A DNA stretch of 64,000 nt from an uncultured Clostridia bacterium (GCA_947246685.1 CAMXSN010000002.1:209485-273484), one strand, 5' to 3'. Shown: positions 46,020 to 56,504, counted from the stretch's first letter. The notes: a model not told the origin generated them from the sequence alone. Numbers and translations: made by a program.

Positions 46020-46961
46020 ATGAATTTTGAAAAAATAAAAGACGAACACTTTGATCTGATAGCAAAAGCGCAGTCAAAGACGGAATATAACGGCAGCGAA
46101 TATTCGTTGCTGTATCTTAAAGGCTGGGACTTTTTTAATTATCAAAGCATGCAGATAGCCTCTGAAGACGATATGATCTTTTTGAGATTTATTCCTCACA
46201 GAAAATATAGAGACGACGAGTATAGCGAAAAGTATATTTATCTTCCTCCGCTTTGCATTAAAGAAAAAATAGTCCGCGCCTATGAAAAGATAGAGCAGCA
46301 GTGCGCGGCAGACGGGCAGTCTGTCTACGTTATGGCTACGCCCCGAGAGTACGTGGATATTCTCGGCGACAAGTACGACTACGTCAACAACGAAGATTAT
46401 TCCGAATATCTTTACGATCCCAAGAGTTTGATCACGTTTGCAGGCAAAAAGTATCATTCAAAGCGCAATCACGTCGCCAACTTTATTAAGAACTACAATC
46501 CGTCTTACGACGGCGATTGCAGATTCAGGGAATACGTCGCTCAAGACAGGGAGAAAGTATTTGCGCTTATAAACGGTTGGGAAGAGCGCAAGGAATTCGA
46601 CAGAGCGGATTTTGATTCTATGGCGAACGAAGAAATCAACGTGATTTCGCTTGCGTTGAATCTGGTTGCCGAAAGAAAGGGATATTTCGCCGACGTGATA
46701 GAATACGAAGACAAAATAATCGGATTTACATTGGGAGAAATCACTCCCTCTAACGTGGGGATTACTCATATAGAAAAGGCCGACGTGGCGTATGACGGCA
46801 TATATTCGTATCTTTGCAATTCATTTGCCGCAAAGCGTTTTGCGGACGTAAGATATATCAACAGACAGGAAGATATGGGGTTGGAAGGATTGAGAAAATC
46901 CAAAAGATCCTATCATCCGGTCGGTTTTTGCGAGAAGTACGTAGTCAAGAGCCGCGGCTGA
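46020..46961 (+). CDS. DUF2156 (GNAT-like, lysyl-phosphatidylglycerol-synthetase-C-type) protein
   Basis: 313 residues of the DUF2156 family, a double GNAT fold related to the C-terminal domain of MprF. Typical segments are LITFAGKKYHSKRNHVANFIKNY near the middle and YINRQEDMGLEGLRKSKRSYHPVGFCEKY at the end. It has no membrane helices. The acceptor and donor are unknown; aminoacyl-tRNA-dependent transfer is possible by family. Transcribed away from the rdgB unit; 112 bp separate it from the hydratase gene. Confidence 0.87.
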   Translation: MNFEKIKDEHFDLIAKAQSKTEYNGSEYSLLYLKGWDFFNYQSMQIASEDDMIFLRFIPHRKYRDDEYSEKYIYLPPLCIKEKIVRAYEKIEQQCAADGQSVYVMATPREYVDILGDKYDYVNNEDYSEYLYDPKSLITFAGKKYHSKRNHVANFIKNYNPSYDGDCRFREYVAQDREKVFALINGWEERKEFDRADFDSMANEEINVISLALNLVAERKGYFADVIEYEDKIIGFTLGEITPSNVGITHIEKADVAYDGIYSYLCNSFAAKRFADVRYINRQEDMGLEGLRKSKRSYHPVGFCEKYVVKSRG

Positions 46962-47073
46962 CAAATATTGCCGCGCAAAGTATATGAATACTTGCAATAT
47001 GCGAGGTTTTGTTTTATAATAAAATAAATTTAAGTAATTGCGGATATCTTGCATATCTGCAACGGAGAAAGCA

Positions 47074-49341
47074 ATGATTGAATTGAAAGACGGAAGATAT
47101 CTTATCGACGGTCGGTTCGTCACTCTCGACGAGCTGAAAGCTCGCGGAATCGAATCTGCGGCAATTGAGAACGCGTATAAGGGAACTATGGCGTATGCCA
47201 TACTGTCCTCGCACAATACTTTGCCCGTAACAGAAAAGGGCGAACAGCTTAAAATAAAATTCGACGCGATGGCGTCGCACGACATAACGTACGTGGGAAT
47301 AATTCAGACTGCAAAGGCTAGCGGACTTGAAAAATTTCCTATACCTTACGTGTTGACTAACTGTCACAACTCTCTTTGCGCCGTAGGCGGCACGATTAAT
47401 GAAGACGACCACGTATTCGGTTTGTCGGCGGCAAAGAAATACGGCGGCATATTCGTGCCTCCTCATCAAGCGGTAATACATACTTATATGAGAGAGTGTA
47501 TGTCCGGTTGCGGCAAGATGATACTGGGATCCGATTCTCACACTAGATACGGCGCGTTGGGAACAATGGCGGTCGGAGAGGGCGGTCCAGAGCTTGTCAA
47601 ACAGTTGCTCAACCGCACTTACGATATCAAATATCCCGATGTCATAGCAATACATATTACGGGCGCGCCGCGCAAAGGCGTCGGTCCTCAGGACGTCGCG
47701 CTGGCAATAATCGGAGCCGTATTCAAACAGGGATTTGTCAAAAACAAAGTCATGGAGTTTGTCGGCGAAGGCATAAAGAATCTGCCTATCGAATACCGCA
47801 ACGGCATAGACGTAATGACGACAGAAACTACCTGTCTGTCTTCAATCTGGACTACCGACGATGTAGAGGTGCAGAACTATTACGCCGTAAGAGGACGGCT
47901 TGATGAATATAGGGCGATCAGACCCGCCGCTTTGGCGTATTACGACGGCGTCGTCGAGGTCGATTTGTCGGACGTCGTTCCGCAGATAGCGCTTCCCTTC
48001 CATCCTTCTAACGTATATAATTTGCAAGACGTTATCGACCATCCGCAGGATATTCTTTCGTCCGTAGAAAAAGAGTGTAACCGATTGCTCAACAACAATA
48101 AAATCGATTTCAAGCTGACTGACAAGATAGTCGGCGGTAAAGTAATGGTCGAACAGGGTATTATCGCCGGTTGCGCCGGTGGTACTTACGACAATATCAT
48201 AGAGGCCGGCAGAATTCTCGACGGCAGATCGATAGGAGACGGCAAATTTACGTTGAGCGTGTATCCTTCGTCGACGCCCGTATATTACGATTTGCTCAAC
48301 AAAGGAGCGATTGCAAGTCTCGTAAGAAGCGGCGCCAACGTCAAAAGCGCATTCTGCGGTCCGTGTTTCGGAGCGGGAGACGTGCCTGCCAACAACGCGT
48401 TGTCCATAAGACATACGACGCGTAATTTTGAATCGAGAGAGGGAAGCAAACCTGCAAATAATCAGATCGCTTCCGTTGCGCTTATGGACGCGAGATCTAT
48501 TGCGGCGACCGCAGCCAACGGCGGAGCGTTGACCAGCGCGCTGGGATGGGATTACGACAACTCTATTCCGCAATTTGCTTACGATAAGTCGATATATGAG
48601 AGAAGAGTATACGACGGAGCGGGAAAACCCGACGCCGACGCCAAGCTCGAATACGGTCCGAATATATGCGACTGGCCTCAAGTCATATCGTTGACGGACA
48701 ACGTAATAGTCAAGCTTGCCGCTGTGATCAACGATCCGGTAACGACGACCGACGAGCTCATTCCTTCGGGAGAAACGTCGAGTTATCGCTCCAATCCTTT
48801 GAAGCTTGCGGAATTCGCGCTTTCGAGGAAAGAGCCGCAATATGTGGGCAGAGCGAAGAAAATATATGCTGACGAACTGAGCAGAAGAGACGGCGGATTG
48901 CCGAAAGAATATGCTGACGCAATAAATAAAGCGGGCGTAAAACTCAAAGGCAGCGTGTCTATAGGAAGCGGCGTGTATGCGGTAAAACCCGGCGACGGCA
49001 GCGCGAGAGAACAGGCTGCGAGCTGTCAGAGAGTGCTGGGCGGCGTGTGCAATATAGCAAAAGAGTATGCCACCAAAAGATATCGTTCCAATTTGATCAA
49101 TTGGGGTATGCTGCCGTTTATTTCCGAGGAAAAATACGAGCTTGGAGATTTGATTATTGTGCTTGACGTCAAAGCCGGAGTGGACGGCGGAAAGAGTAAA
49201 TTCAACGCAAAGATCGTCAGAGGAGATAAGGTCATAGACACCGTATTGAGCGTCGACGCTCTTACCGACGACGAAAGAGATATAATATCCGAGGGCTGTC
49301 TTATCAACTATTATAAGGCGCAAAGTCAAAAGAATGGATAA
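47074..49341 (+). CDS. Aconitase-family hydratase, YbhJ type
   Basis: 755 residues from the ATG at 47074 behind ACGGAGAAAG; the ORF-track start at 47038 has no ribosome binding site. The overall layout is that of aconitase, with [20 protein letters not shown] and the iron-sulfur cysteines in TETTCLSS and [11 protein letters not shown], but the sequence is closer to the E. coli YbhJ group of putative hydratases than to AcnA/AcnB or LeuC. The substrate is unknown; citrate cannot be assumed. The next gene overlaps by 8 bp. Codon use avoids TTA/CTA/TCA, giving a 554-codon antisense shadow. Confidence 0.85.
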   Translation: MIELKDGRYLIDGRFVTLDELKARGIESAAIENAYKGTMAYAILSSHNTLPVTEKGEQLKIKFDAMASHDITYVGIIQTAKASGLEKFPIPYVLTNCHNSLCAVGGTINEDDHVFGLSAAKKYGGIFVPPHQAVIHTYMRECMSGCGKMILGSDSHTRYGALGTMAVGEGGPELVKQLLNRTYDIKYPDVIAIHITGAPRKGVGPQDVALAIIGAVFKQGFVKNKVMEFVGEGIKNLPIEYRNGIDVMTTETTCLSSIWTTDDVEVQNYYAVRGRLDEYRAIRPAALAYYDGVVEVDLSDVVPQIALPFHPSNVYNLQDVIDHPQDILSSVEKECNRLLNNNKIDFKLTDKIVGGKVMVEQGIIAGCAGGTYDNIIEAGRILDGRSIGDGKFTLSVYPSSTPVYYDLLNKGAIASLVRSGANVKSAFCGPCFGAGDVPANNALSIRHTTRNFESREGSKPANNQIASVALMDARSIAATAANGGALTSALGWDYDNSIPQFAYDKSIYERRVYDGAGKPDADAKLEYGPNICDWPQVISLTDNVIVKLAAVINDPVTTTDELIPSGETSSYRSNPLKLAEFALSRKEPQYVGRAKKIYADELSRRDGGLPKEYADAINKAGVKLKGSVSIGSGVYAVKPGDGSAREQAASCQRVLGGVCNIAKEYATKRYRSNLINWGMLPFISEEKYELGDLIIVLDVKAGVDGGKSKFNAKIVRGDKVIDTVLSVDALTDDERDIISEGCLINYYKAQSQKNG

Positions 49342-49876
49342 AATTTCGCTGCGCGCTCTGTTAAAAGAGAGAGTCTCTTTGATCTCGGACAAACGGGAAC
49401 AGAGCGAATTAATAGCGCAAAAAGTCAAAACTTTGCGTTTGCCGCATGGCAGTATATGTATATATAATTCGTTGGATTGCGAAGCGGATACGGTTGATTT
49501 GATCAATTATTTTATCCAAACGAGGGAAGTATATCTGCCCGTGGTCGAAGGCGAAGATATCCTGCTTGTCAAAGTCGACAGCGATACGCAATATACGGTC
49601 GGCAGATGGGGAATACGGGAACCTCGGGGAGAGAGAATCGCGCCGAAAACAATTGCTCCGCAGATAACGGTGACGCCTCTTTTGGGCGCCGATAAGAATC
49701 TCAACCGTTTGGGTAAGGGCAAGGGATATTACGATAGATATTTTGCTTCGCTCGGAGAAACTTATAAAGTGGGCCTTGCTTTCCGCGAACAGATAGTCGA
49801 TCGCGTGCCCGCGGATAAGTGGGACAAGACCTTGGACGCGCTGATTACTCCCGACGAAATTATCGAGCGGAAGTAA
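49334..49876 (+). CDS. 5-formyltetrahydrofolate cyclo-ligase
   Basis: 180 residues. Converts 5-formyl-THF to 5,10-methenyl-THF with ATP, salvaging folate. The C-terminal signature [20 protein letters not shown] and PDEII are present, as is the N-terminal basic [17 protein letters not shown]. It overlaps the hydratase gene by 8 bp and precedes the rsmD-coaD fusion by 50 bp. Confidence 0.93.
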   Translation: MDKISLRALLKERVSLISDKREQSELIAQKVKTLRLPHGSICIYNSLDCEADTVDLINYFIQTREVYLPVVEGEDILLVKVDSDTQYTVGRWGIREPRGERIAPKTIAPQITVTPLLGADKNLNRLGKGKGYYDRYFASLGETYKVGLAFREQIVDRVPADKWDKTLDALITPDEIIERK

Positions 49877-49926
49877 ATAATAAGAATAAACGTAATTATT
49901 CGGATGCATAATTAATCGGGAAAGAT

Positions 49927-50928
49927 ATGAGAGTAATAAGCGGAAAATACAGAGGCAAAAGGTTGATATCGCCGCAAGGAAACGAAGTGAGACCCACTTC
50001 GGATAAAGTCAAAGAGAGCATATTTAACGTCATTCAGTTTGACGTAGAAAACAGCAGATTTCTCGATTTGTTTTCCGGAAGCGGCGCCATGGGAATAGAG
50101 GCGTTGAGCAGAGGCGCGAGAGAGGCTCTGTTTGCCGATTGCAGCAGAACGTCCGCTGAGCTGACTCAATCCAATTTGAAAGGCGTATCCGAGAATTATA
50201 ATGTTGTGTGCAGAGATTTTAGAGACGCGCTTTATTCTGCGGAAGGCAAATGGGATTTTATATTTGTCGATCCGCCTTACGGCAGCGATTATATCCAAGA
50301 GATCTGCCGTATCGCTCGCCAGAGGGATATGCTCGCCGACGGAGGATATATAATATACGAGAGAAACGTAGACAAAGCGTATAAACTACCTGACGGGATG
50401 TGCGTAAAAAAACGCAAAATTTTCGGTTCGACGTGCGTGGATTATATCGCCGTATCGCGCGGTAAGACGGCGATAGCGGGAAGTTACGATCCTATTACGA
50501 CAGGGCATCTCGATATTATAGATAAGGCTCTCGAGACCTACGATGAAGTAACGGTGCTTATTGCAAAGAATCCCGATAAGGAGTATTTATTCTCGACGGA
50601 AGAGCGAGCGGAGTTTATAAGAGCGGCAGTGTCCGATTATCTCAACGTCAATGTTGATATATGCGACGGACTGGTTTGCGATTATTGCAAAGTGCACGGC
50701 ATAGATACTGTATACAGAGGATATAGAAGCGCTGAAGACCTTGCGTATGAAAAAGATATGGCGGAATTCAATAAGGCTAGAGGATTAGAGACCGTGCTTG
50801 TCGAAGGACTTCGTCCGATTTCCTCCACGCTGATCAGAGAAGGACTTGCAAGCGGCTCTAACGTAAAAAAATATTTACCAAAGCAGGCAGCCAATGCGAT
50901 AATGCGCGCCTATAAGGAGAAATTATGA
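49927..50928 (+). CDS. rsmD-coaD: Fusion of 16S rRNA m2G966 methyltransferase (RsmD) and phosphopantetheine adenylyltransferase (CoaD)
   Basis: One uninterrupted 333-codon frame encodes two enzymes. Residues 1-178 are RsmD: MRVISGKYRGKRL, RPTSDKVKESIFN, the AdoMet loop DLFSGSGAMGIEAL and the catalytic DPPY. From about residue 180, KTAIAGSYDPITTGHLDIID begins CoaD: the HxGH-type GHLDII, EERAEFI, VYRGYRSAEDLAYE and ISSTLIREGL. CoaD normally starts with its own Met at this point; here Arg-Gly-Lys takes its place with no stop between. In Bacillus these are the adjacent genes ylbH and ylbI. Both active sites look intact. A sequencing error that removed a stop is the main alternative. Confidence 0.93.
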   Translation: MRVISGKYRGKRLISPQGNEVRPTSDKVKESIFNVIQFDVENSRFLDLFSGSGAMGIEALSRGAREALFADCSRTSAELTQSNLKGVSENYNVVCRDFRDALYSAEGKWDFIFVDPPYGSDYIQEICRIARQRDMLADGGYIIYERNVDKAYKLPDGMCVKKRKIFGSTCVDYIAVSRGKTAIAGSYDPITTGHLDIIDKALETYDEVTVLIAKNPDKEYLFSTEERAEFIRAAVSDYLNVNVDICDGLVCDYCKVHGIDTVYRGYRSAEDLAYEKDMAEFNKARGLETVLVEGLRPISSTLIREGLASGSNVKKYLPKQAANAIMRAYKEKL

Positions 50929-51404
50929 ACGGTATGACGATTGACAGGCTGTTGGAGAAGCTCGAAGAGTTGCTCAACAGCGGAAAAAAACAGATGTTTT
51001 CCAATATGCGTCTTGTGGACGCCAATAGCTGTCTGGCGATAGTTCAGCAGATTAAAAGTCAACTCCCGGCAGAGCTTGCGGAAGCGATAGTAATTTTAAG
51101 GGATTGCGACAAACTCAAAGAGGAAGCTATGAGAGAGGCAGACGCAATCGTCATCGGAGCGCAAGAACAGGCGAGAAAGCTCGTTGCGGAAAGCGAGATT
51201 ACGCGCGAGAGCGAGAAGCAGGCTTCGGAGCTTGTCAAGAATGCCGGCGCATACGCCGACAGTTTGGTAGAGCAGAGCTATATGCAGGTCAATAATCTGT
51301 ATATCGAAGTTGAGAATACCATGCGCGAAATGCTCAGCGCGATTTCCGCAAGCAGAGAAAGTCTCTTTGTCGAAGAAGAGGTAGACAACGGAGAAAACAG
51401 ATAG
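50925..51404 (+). CDS. Coiled-coil protein of the coaD neighbourhood
   Basis: 159 residues, mostly helical and Glu/Ala/Lys-rich (LKEEAMREADAIVIGAQEQARKLVAESEI), like the conserved ATP-synthase-subunit-like or DivIVA-like proteins that often follow coaD in Clostridia. No catalytic motif. The ATG overlaps the fusion gene stop (ATGA). Function unknown; a structural or cell-division role is a guess from its composition. Confidence 0.8.
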   Translation: MNGMTIDRLLEKLEELLNSGKKQMFSNMRLVDANSCLAIVQQIKSQLPAELAEAIVILRDCDKLKEEAMREADAIVIGAQEQARKLVAESEITRESEKQASELVKNAGAYADSLVEQSYMQVNNLYIEVENTMREMLSAISASRESLFVEEEVDNGENR

Positions 51405-52394
51405 TCAATAGAATATTTCCACTATTCCCAAAGAAATTACAAAAGTTATTATTGCCTGCGTAAGTTTGGCAAGAAAATAAAACGCGGCGCTGACTTTGCA
51501 CTGTCTGAGAAAAGTCAGAGATTGAAACGTGATCGACAGCCCGCCGAACGACAGCAGTCCTGCCACGAAAGGCAGGATTATTTTTATGTCTGCGCCGCTC
51601 TGCGCAAAAGCTTGACATCCTCGGGTGATTTCGATTGCAGACATTACGATCGGCGCGGCAATATCCTTGCTTATTCCGACTAGCGCGAGAGGTTTGGAAA
51701 GTAAGTAAGCCAGCGAATCTATAATTTTGAGATCGCTTGCTATATCTATCACCATACTGAAAATGGCGATATATCCTCCTACGACGAGTACGGATAGAAT
51801 TGACGAAGTTATGGAAGTGTTGAGCAATTCTTCGTCGCGTTTTGCCTTAGGCATGGGCAGGAGTTTTTCTTCGCTTTTTTTGCCGCGGTAGATCAGTCCG
51901 TTGAGCAGCGCGCCCAGCGCGTGACACAGGAAGAGCACGTAGCCCGCTTTGGGTGAAGAAAACATCAGCGTGCCGACTGTGCCGACGACAAACAGCGGAC
52001 CTGACGTCGAAGTAAAGGTCGAGACTTTTTTGCAGTTGGGAATGGAAAAATTGCCGTTTTCGTAGAAATCGCTGATTAATTTGGCGCCTATCGGATATCC
52101 CGATATCAGGCTCATAACGAGTATGTATCCGCTTTCCGCAGGCGAGTTGTAAAGTCTTGAAATAGGTTTTTTGAGAGCCTTTCCCATCGCGCTCGCCGCG
52201 CCGAGACCTGTGAGCAATTTTGTAAAGAAGAAAAAGGGAAACAACGCCGGCGCCACGTTTTTGGCAAAGAGCAACATTCCGTTGAAAATACTTTGTATGT
52301 ATCTCTGCGGATTGACGACAAGACATATTATAAAAAAGCAGATTATTATAGATAACGGAAGAGTTTGTTTTGCTCTTTTGGAAAGCGTCGGCAT
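51405..52394 (-). CDS. ylbJ: YlbJ-like sporulation/nucleoside-gate membrane protein
   Basis: 329 residues with eight or more hydrophobic segments. ILVMSLISGYPIGAKLISDFYENG and FTSTSGPLFVVGTVG are typical of the gate (nucleoside recognition) domain in YlbJ. In Bacillus YlbJ is needed for spore formation, and it lies next to ylbI/coaD as here. The orientation is reversed relative to rsmD-coaD, and the gene is convergent with the coiled-coil gene with no gap between stop codons. Its start lies 50 bp after the tmcAL stop, so these two may share a transcript. Confidence 0.9.
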   Translation of the reverse strand: MPTLSKRAKQTLPLSIIICFFIICLVVNPQRYIQSIFNGMLLFAKNVAPALFPFFFFTKLLTGLGAASAMGKALKKPISRLYNSPAESGYILVMSLISGYPIGAKLISDFYENGNFSIPNCKKVSTFTSTSGPLFVVGTVGTLMFSSPKAGYVLFLCHALGALLNGLIYRGKKSEEKLLPMPKAKRDEELLNTSITSSILSVLVVGGYIAIFSMVIDIASDLKIIDSLAYLLSKPLALVGISKDIAAPIVMSAIEITRGCQAFAQSGADIKIILPFVAGLLSFGGLSITFQSLTFLRQCKVSAAFYFLAKLTQAIITFVISLGIVEIFY

Positions 52395-52444
52395 ATCAAA
52401 ATATATGAACAGCCGCGCGTTTTTATGCTTTGTCCCGATTGCCG

Positions 52445-53587
52445 CTATTTATTTACTATCTGCATGGATTTGGGGAAATTGCCGCGCAAAACCGAATACA
52501 GAGAATCGCAGACGGATATCGGATCGTCGGAAGAAATCGCCGACGAGCGCGTCTTGACGTCGCATTTGAATGCAGACAGTAAGTCTTTGCCGTTTTGTCC
52601 CATTGCCAATATATTGACATAATTAACGGGGGAGCAGAGTAAGTCTTCGGCGCGGAATACGTTGTCTATCAGTATGTTGAGCAGAGTCCTTCTAAGATAT
52701 GCGTCGGTATATCTTTTGGTAGTCAAAGACGCAAAAAATTCTTGCCAATCGGCACAAGATTTCAACGACTTGATTATTCGGTTTTGTATTCCTTCTTTAA
52801 CTCCGTGTATCTTGGTAAGGTCGCGGCTTTCCGCCGAGTATTTAAGCAGGGTAAAGAGTTTGTCGTTGACCGACGTCAATTCGTCGGAATTCAAATCTTT
52901 CAAATAGTCGAATACGTAAGCGGGCACTGCCGATCTCACCGTATGAGCGGAAGAATTAATCAGCGCGTGTCTGATTGCGCTTGCCGAAGGATATGTCGTT
53001 TGGCATGATTTGTCGTTGTAACCTCCGCCGGTTCTTGTCACTGTGACCGCATGGATATCGGGATTGATCTTTTTAATGGCTTTTATATATTCTATCGCCA
53101 AAATATTGTTGGGAACTCCGATTATGTCTCGATAGTCAGGCGAAATATCTTCGAGCGCCATAGAATAGCTTTTGGCATACCCGTTGCCTTGTTTCAGCGC
53201 GTTTAGAAGTTTGGATTTGAATAGGGGACTTTCTTCGTATTCTGCGATTTCGCGCAGAGCATCGAAGTTTCCCGATTCGCTGCCGAAAGATAAACAAAGA
53301 TCTCCGCGTATAGTATTCGCGATTTTTATAGCGCCCGATGCAAAATATTCCGCGCTTGTCAACACGTATTGAGGAGGAAGCTCGACAACCAGGTCGACGC
53401 CGCTTTTTATCGCCCATGTCGCGCGGGTGTATTTATCGGCGACGGCTGCTTCTCCGCGTTGAGTGAAATTGCCGCTCATTATGCATACAGTTTTGTCGCA
53501 ATCCGTTTGTTCGGCAGTCTTTGCAATGTGGTAACAGTGACCGTTTTGCATCGGATTGTATTCGCAGATGATGACGGCGATTTTCAT
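52445..53587 (-). CDS. tmcAL: tRNA(Met) cytidine acetate ligase
   Basis: 380 residues from the Met at 53587 (MKIAVIICEYNP) behind GAGGTGC; the ORF-track start adds ten residues. Formerly YlbM. It uses acetate and ATP to acetylate C34 of elongator tRNA-Met. The nucleotidyltransferase-like N-terminus shows ICEYNPMQNGHCYHI, MSGNFTQRGE and VDLVVELP. Placing it next to acetate kinase and phosphotransacetylase is common in Firmicutes. It is divergent from pta. Confidence 0.95.
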   Translation of the reverse strand: MKIAVIICEYNPMQNGHCYHIAKTAEQTDCDKTVCIMSGNFTQRGEAAVADKYTRATWAIKSGVDLVVELPPQYVLTSAEYFASGAIKIANTIRGDLCLSFGSESGNFDALREIAEYEESPLFKSKLLNALKQGNGYAKSYSMALEDISPDYRDIIGVPNNILAIEYIKAIKKINPDIHAVTVTRTGGGYNDKSCQTTYPSASAIRHALINSSAHTVRSAVPAYVFDYLKDLNSDELTSVNDKLFTLLKYSAESRDLTKIHGVKEGIQNRIIKSLKSCADWQEFFASLTTKRYTDAYLRRTLLNILIDNVFRAEDLLCSPVNYVNILAMGQNGKDLLSAFKCDVKTRSSAISSDDPISVCDSLYSVLRGNFPKSMQIVNK

Positions 53588-53727
53588 TTTTTGCACCTCA
53601 AAACTCTTTACATTCATTTTATTAAAGAGTATACTTTAACTGATTTAACCAAAGACGTCGGAATATTTCCGATAAGTCTATTATAAGAGAATTTCAAGGA
53701 AAAATAAAGTGTTTTGGAGGGAGTGAA

Positions 53728-54723
53728 ATGAGCAAAATTATAGACAGCATTATCGACAAAGCCAAGAGCTTGCGCAAGACAATAGTTCTTGCCGAAGGCG
53801 AGGAACCGCGTACTGTCGAGGCGGCGCAGACGATAGTAAAGAATAAGATTGCCGATATAATACTTCTCGGCGACGAAGAGAAATTGAAGACGATGTATCC
53901 GTATGCAAATTTCGACGGTATCAAGATCGTCAATCCGCTTACCGCTGACGTCGAGGATTATGCAAACGCGTTGTATGAATTGAGAAAAGCTAAGGGCATG
54001 ACTGTCGAAGACGCGCACAGAGAGATAAGAAAATATCTTAATTTCGGCGCGATGATGATAAAAAAAGGCGACGCCGACGGAATGGTCGCGGGCGCAATCA
54101 ATTCTACCGGCAACGTGTTGAGGGCAGGTTTGACGATTGTCAAGACCAAGCCGGGAATCAAGACGGTATCGAGCTGTTTTCTTATGGCATTCGAAGGCAC
54201 TCCGTATAAGGATCAGGATATAATGGTTTTCGGCGACTGCGCTGTTAATATTAATCCCACGGCAGAACAGCTTGCCGATATCGCTATATCTTCTACCGCT
54301 ACGGCAAGGGATCTCGCCGGTATAGCCGAGCCTAAGGTGGCAATGCTTTCTTTCTCGACAAAGGGCAGCGCGAAACACGAATTCGTAGATAAGGTCGTCG
54401 AGGCGACTGCGCTTGTGAGAGAAAAAGCTCCCGAGATAGACGTTGACGGAGAATTGCAGGTCGATGCGGCTATCGTGCCGTCCGTCGGCAGACTCAAAGC
54501 TCCCGGCAGCGAGGTTGCGGGCAAAGCTAACATATTTATTTTCCCTGATTTGCAATCGGGAAATATCGGTTATAAACTCACTCAGAGATTCAGCGGAGCT
54601 ACGGCTATCGGTCCTATCTGTCAGGGATTTGCAAGACCGATTAACGACCTGTCGAGAGGTTGCACTAGCGACGATATAGTAGCTGTGGCGGCAATCACGG
54701 CGGTGCAGGCAAGTCAGAATTAA
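53728..54723 (+). CDS. pta: Phosphate acetyltransferase
   Basis: Interconverts acetyl-CoA and acetyl phosphate, for acetate fermentation with ATP gain. 331 residues, the short (non-DRTGG) form. Motifs: [56 protein letters not shown] and NDLSRGC. Its start follows TTTGGAGGGAG. ackA follows after 59 bp. Confidence 0.97.
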   Translation: MSKIIDSIIDKAKSLRKTIVLAEGEEPRTVEAAQTIVKNKIADIILLGDEEKLKTMYPYANFDGIKIVNPLTADVEDYANALYELRKAKGMTVEDAHREIRKYLNFGAMMIKKGDADGMVAGAINSTGNVLRAGLTIVKTKPGIKTVSSCFLMAFEGTPYKDQDIMVFGDCAVNINPTAEQLADIAISSTATARDLAGIAEPKVAMLSFSTKGSAKHEFVDKVVEATALVREKAPEIDVDGELQVDAAIVPSVGRLKAPGSEVAGKANIFIFPDLQSGNIGYKLTQRFSGATAIGPICQGFARPINDLSRGCTSDDIVAVAAITAVQASQN

Positions 54724-54782
54724 GCGTTTGAGCAAACGTCGTCCTGCATTCGGACGCGCAAAAGTCATTAAAGGAGAAATTT

Positions 54783-55985
54783 ATGAAAATATTGGTAGTC
54801 AACGCGGGCAGTTCGTCCCTCAAATATCAACTTATAGAAATGACCGACGAAGAAGTAATCTGCAAGGGCACGGTCGAGTGTATCGGTATAGACGGATCGA
54901 ACATTTGCCACAAAGTCAACGGCAAAGAATATGTGATTGAAAAGTCGCTTGCCAACCACACCGACGCATTCAATCTCGTAATGGATTGTCTCACCGACAA
55001 AGAATACGGCAGCATTAAGTCGCCCAAGGAAATCGGCGCGATCGGTCACAGAGTCGTGCATTCGGGCGAAGAATTCGACCGTTCGACTTACGTCGACGCA
55101 GAGGCTTTGAAGAAGTTGGAGAGCATAGTCAATCTTGCCCCGTTGCACAATCCCGCAAGTTTGGCTTGTCTTAAGTCTTGCATGTCCATAGTCGATTGTC
55201 CCAACGTAGTGGTTTTCGACACGGCGTTCCACAGCACAATGCCCGACAAGGCGAAAATGTACGGCATACCGTACGAAGATTACAAAGCCAGCAAGATAAG
55301 AAAATACGGTTTTCACGGTACGTCGCACAAATTCGTATCTCAAGAAGCTATTAAGTATCTCAAATCAAAGGGCTTGCCCTGTTCCAAGATTGTTACGTGC
55401 CATCTGGGCAACGGCTCGTCGATCACTGCCGTTAAAGACGGCAAATGCGTCGATACTTCTATGGGTATGACTCCTCTTGAGGGACTTATCATGGGCACCA
55501 GAAGCGGTAATATAGATCCGGCGGCAGTGGAAATGCTCGCTAATTTCAAGGGGATGAACCTCAAAGAGATAAGCAACTATCTCAATAAGAAAAGCGGTTT
55601 TCTCGGTGTGAGCGGAGTAAGTTCGGATTTCAGAAAACTCTGCGAGGCTATAGGCAACGGCAATGAAAGGGCAAAACTTGCCTACGATATGTTCAACTAT
55701 CAGATTCGCAAATTTATCGGCAGCTATGCCGTTGCAATGGAAGGACTGGACTGTATCGTATTTACGGGAGGAATAGGCGAAAACGGATCGTTGATAAGAC
55801 GTACGGTGACGGAGAATATGGAATTCTTGGGCGTAAAGATAGACGGCAGCGTCAACGACAATGCTCCCAGGGGAACGCTTGTCGATATCAGCGCAAAAGA
55901 TTCTAAGGTCAGAGTGTTGGTCATTCCTACCAACGAAGAACTCGTGATAGCAAGAGACACAAAGGAAATAGTCGAAGCGCTTTGA
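54783..55985 (+). CDS. ackA: Acetate kinase
   Basis: 400 residues. Converts acetyl phosphate and ADP to acetate and ATP, the second half of the acetate pathway with pta directly upstream. Motifs: VVNAGSSSLKYQLI, RVVHSGEEF, FDTAFHSTMP, YGFHGTSHKFVSQEA, HLGNGSS and VFTGGIGENG. The ATG follows AAAGGAGAAA. No terminator is seen before the rpmF promoter. Confidence 0.98.
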   Translation: MKILVVNAGSSSLKYQLIEMTDEEVICKGTVECIGIDGSNICHKVNGKEYVIEKSLANHTDAFNLVMDCLTDKEYGSIKSPKEIGAIGHRVVHSGEEFDRSTYVDAEALKKLESIVNLAPLHNPASLACLKSCMSIVDCPNVVVFDTAFHSTMPDKAKMYGIPYEDYKASKIRKYGFHGTSHKFVSQEAIKYLKSKGLPCSKIVTCHLGNGSSITAVKDGKCVDTSMGMTPLEGLIMGTRSGNIDPAAVEMLANFKGMNLKEISNYLNKKSGFLGVSGVSSDFRKLCEAIGNGNERAKLAYDMFNYQIRKFIGSYAVAMEGLDCIVFTGGIGENGSLIRRTVTENMEFLGVKIDGSVNDNAPRGTLVDISAKDSKVRVLVIPTNEELVIARDTKEIVEAL

Positions 55986-56026
55986 GCATTTTGTAGTCAT
56001 AAAAATATAAAACCTTTGAATTTTGT

Positions 56027-56055
56027 TTGACAAAGGTAAAAAAAACATATATAAT
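56027..56055 (+). promoter_or_regulatory. Consensus promoter of rpmF
   Basis: TTGACA, 17-bp spacer, TATAAT: a full consensus promoter, fitting a ribosomal protein gene. Confidence 0.9.
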
Positions 56056-56099
56056 GCAATAGCAATTAATTTTTCAGTATACTAATGGAGGTGTTGGCA

Positions 56100-56288
56100 A
56101 TGGCAGTACCAAAGGCGAAAACATCGAAACAAAGAAAGCACACTCGTTCGGCAAATTGGAAGTTGAGTACTCCGAATCTTTCCGAGTGTCCGCAATGCCA
56201 CGAATTGAAGATGAACCACAAGGCTTGTCCGAATTGCGGTTATTACGACGGCAGACTCGTTGTTGAGAAGAGCGAGAAGAAAGCTTAA
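56100..56288 (+). CDS. rpmF: 50S ribosomal protein L32
   Basis: 62 residues starting MAVPKAKTSKQRKHTRSANW, with the zinc-binding pairs CPQC and CPNC. The ORF-track start at 56085 lies in the ribosome binding site (ATGGAGGTG). Driven by a full consensus promoter and closed by a terminator. The DUF177 (YlbN) gene that often precedes rpmF is absent here. Confidence 0.98.
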   Translation: MAVPKAKTSKQRKHTRSANWKLSTPNLSECPQCHELKMNHKACPNCGYYDGRLVVEKSEKKA

Positions 56289-56310
56289 TCAAAATCGTAT
56301 CAAAAGTTGA

Positions 56311-56350
56311 AAGACGGAGTTTACGCTCAGGCGCAGACTCCGTCTTGTCT
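56311..56350 (+). terminator. Terminator of rpmF
   Basis: AAGACGGAGT / ACTCCGTCTT with a ~16-nt loop, followed by GTCT. The stem is strong, the T-tract poor. Confidence 0.7.
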
Positions 56351-56386
56351 ATTCTGCTAAATTAAAAGTTTGTTCGATTTTATCGC

Positions 56387-56415
56387 TTGATTTTGACGTC
56401 AATAATCTTTATAAT
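56387..56415 (+). promoter_or_regulatory. Promoter of plsX-rnc
   Basis: TTGATT, 17-bp spacer, TATAAT. No FapR-type operator was recognised near it. Confidence 0.7.
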
Positions 56416-56504
56416 ATATTTAAGAATATTTTAATTAATCTATTTAGTAAATAATTAGGCGGACCCGGCGTGTACGGCGGACGCGCGGCTCAAGGAGATA
56501 AAGT

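Noticed and set aside
47842-49506. 554-codon antisense ORF
   Set aside because: In-register shadow of the aconitase-family hydratase, with no ribosome binding site and a composition unlike a protein.
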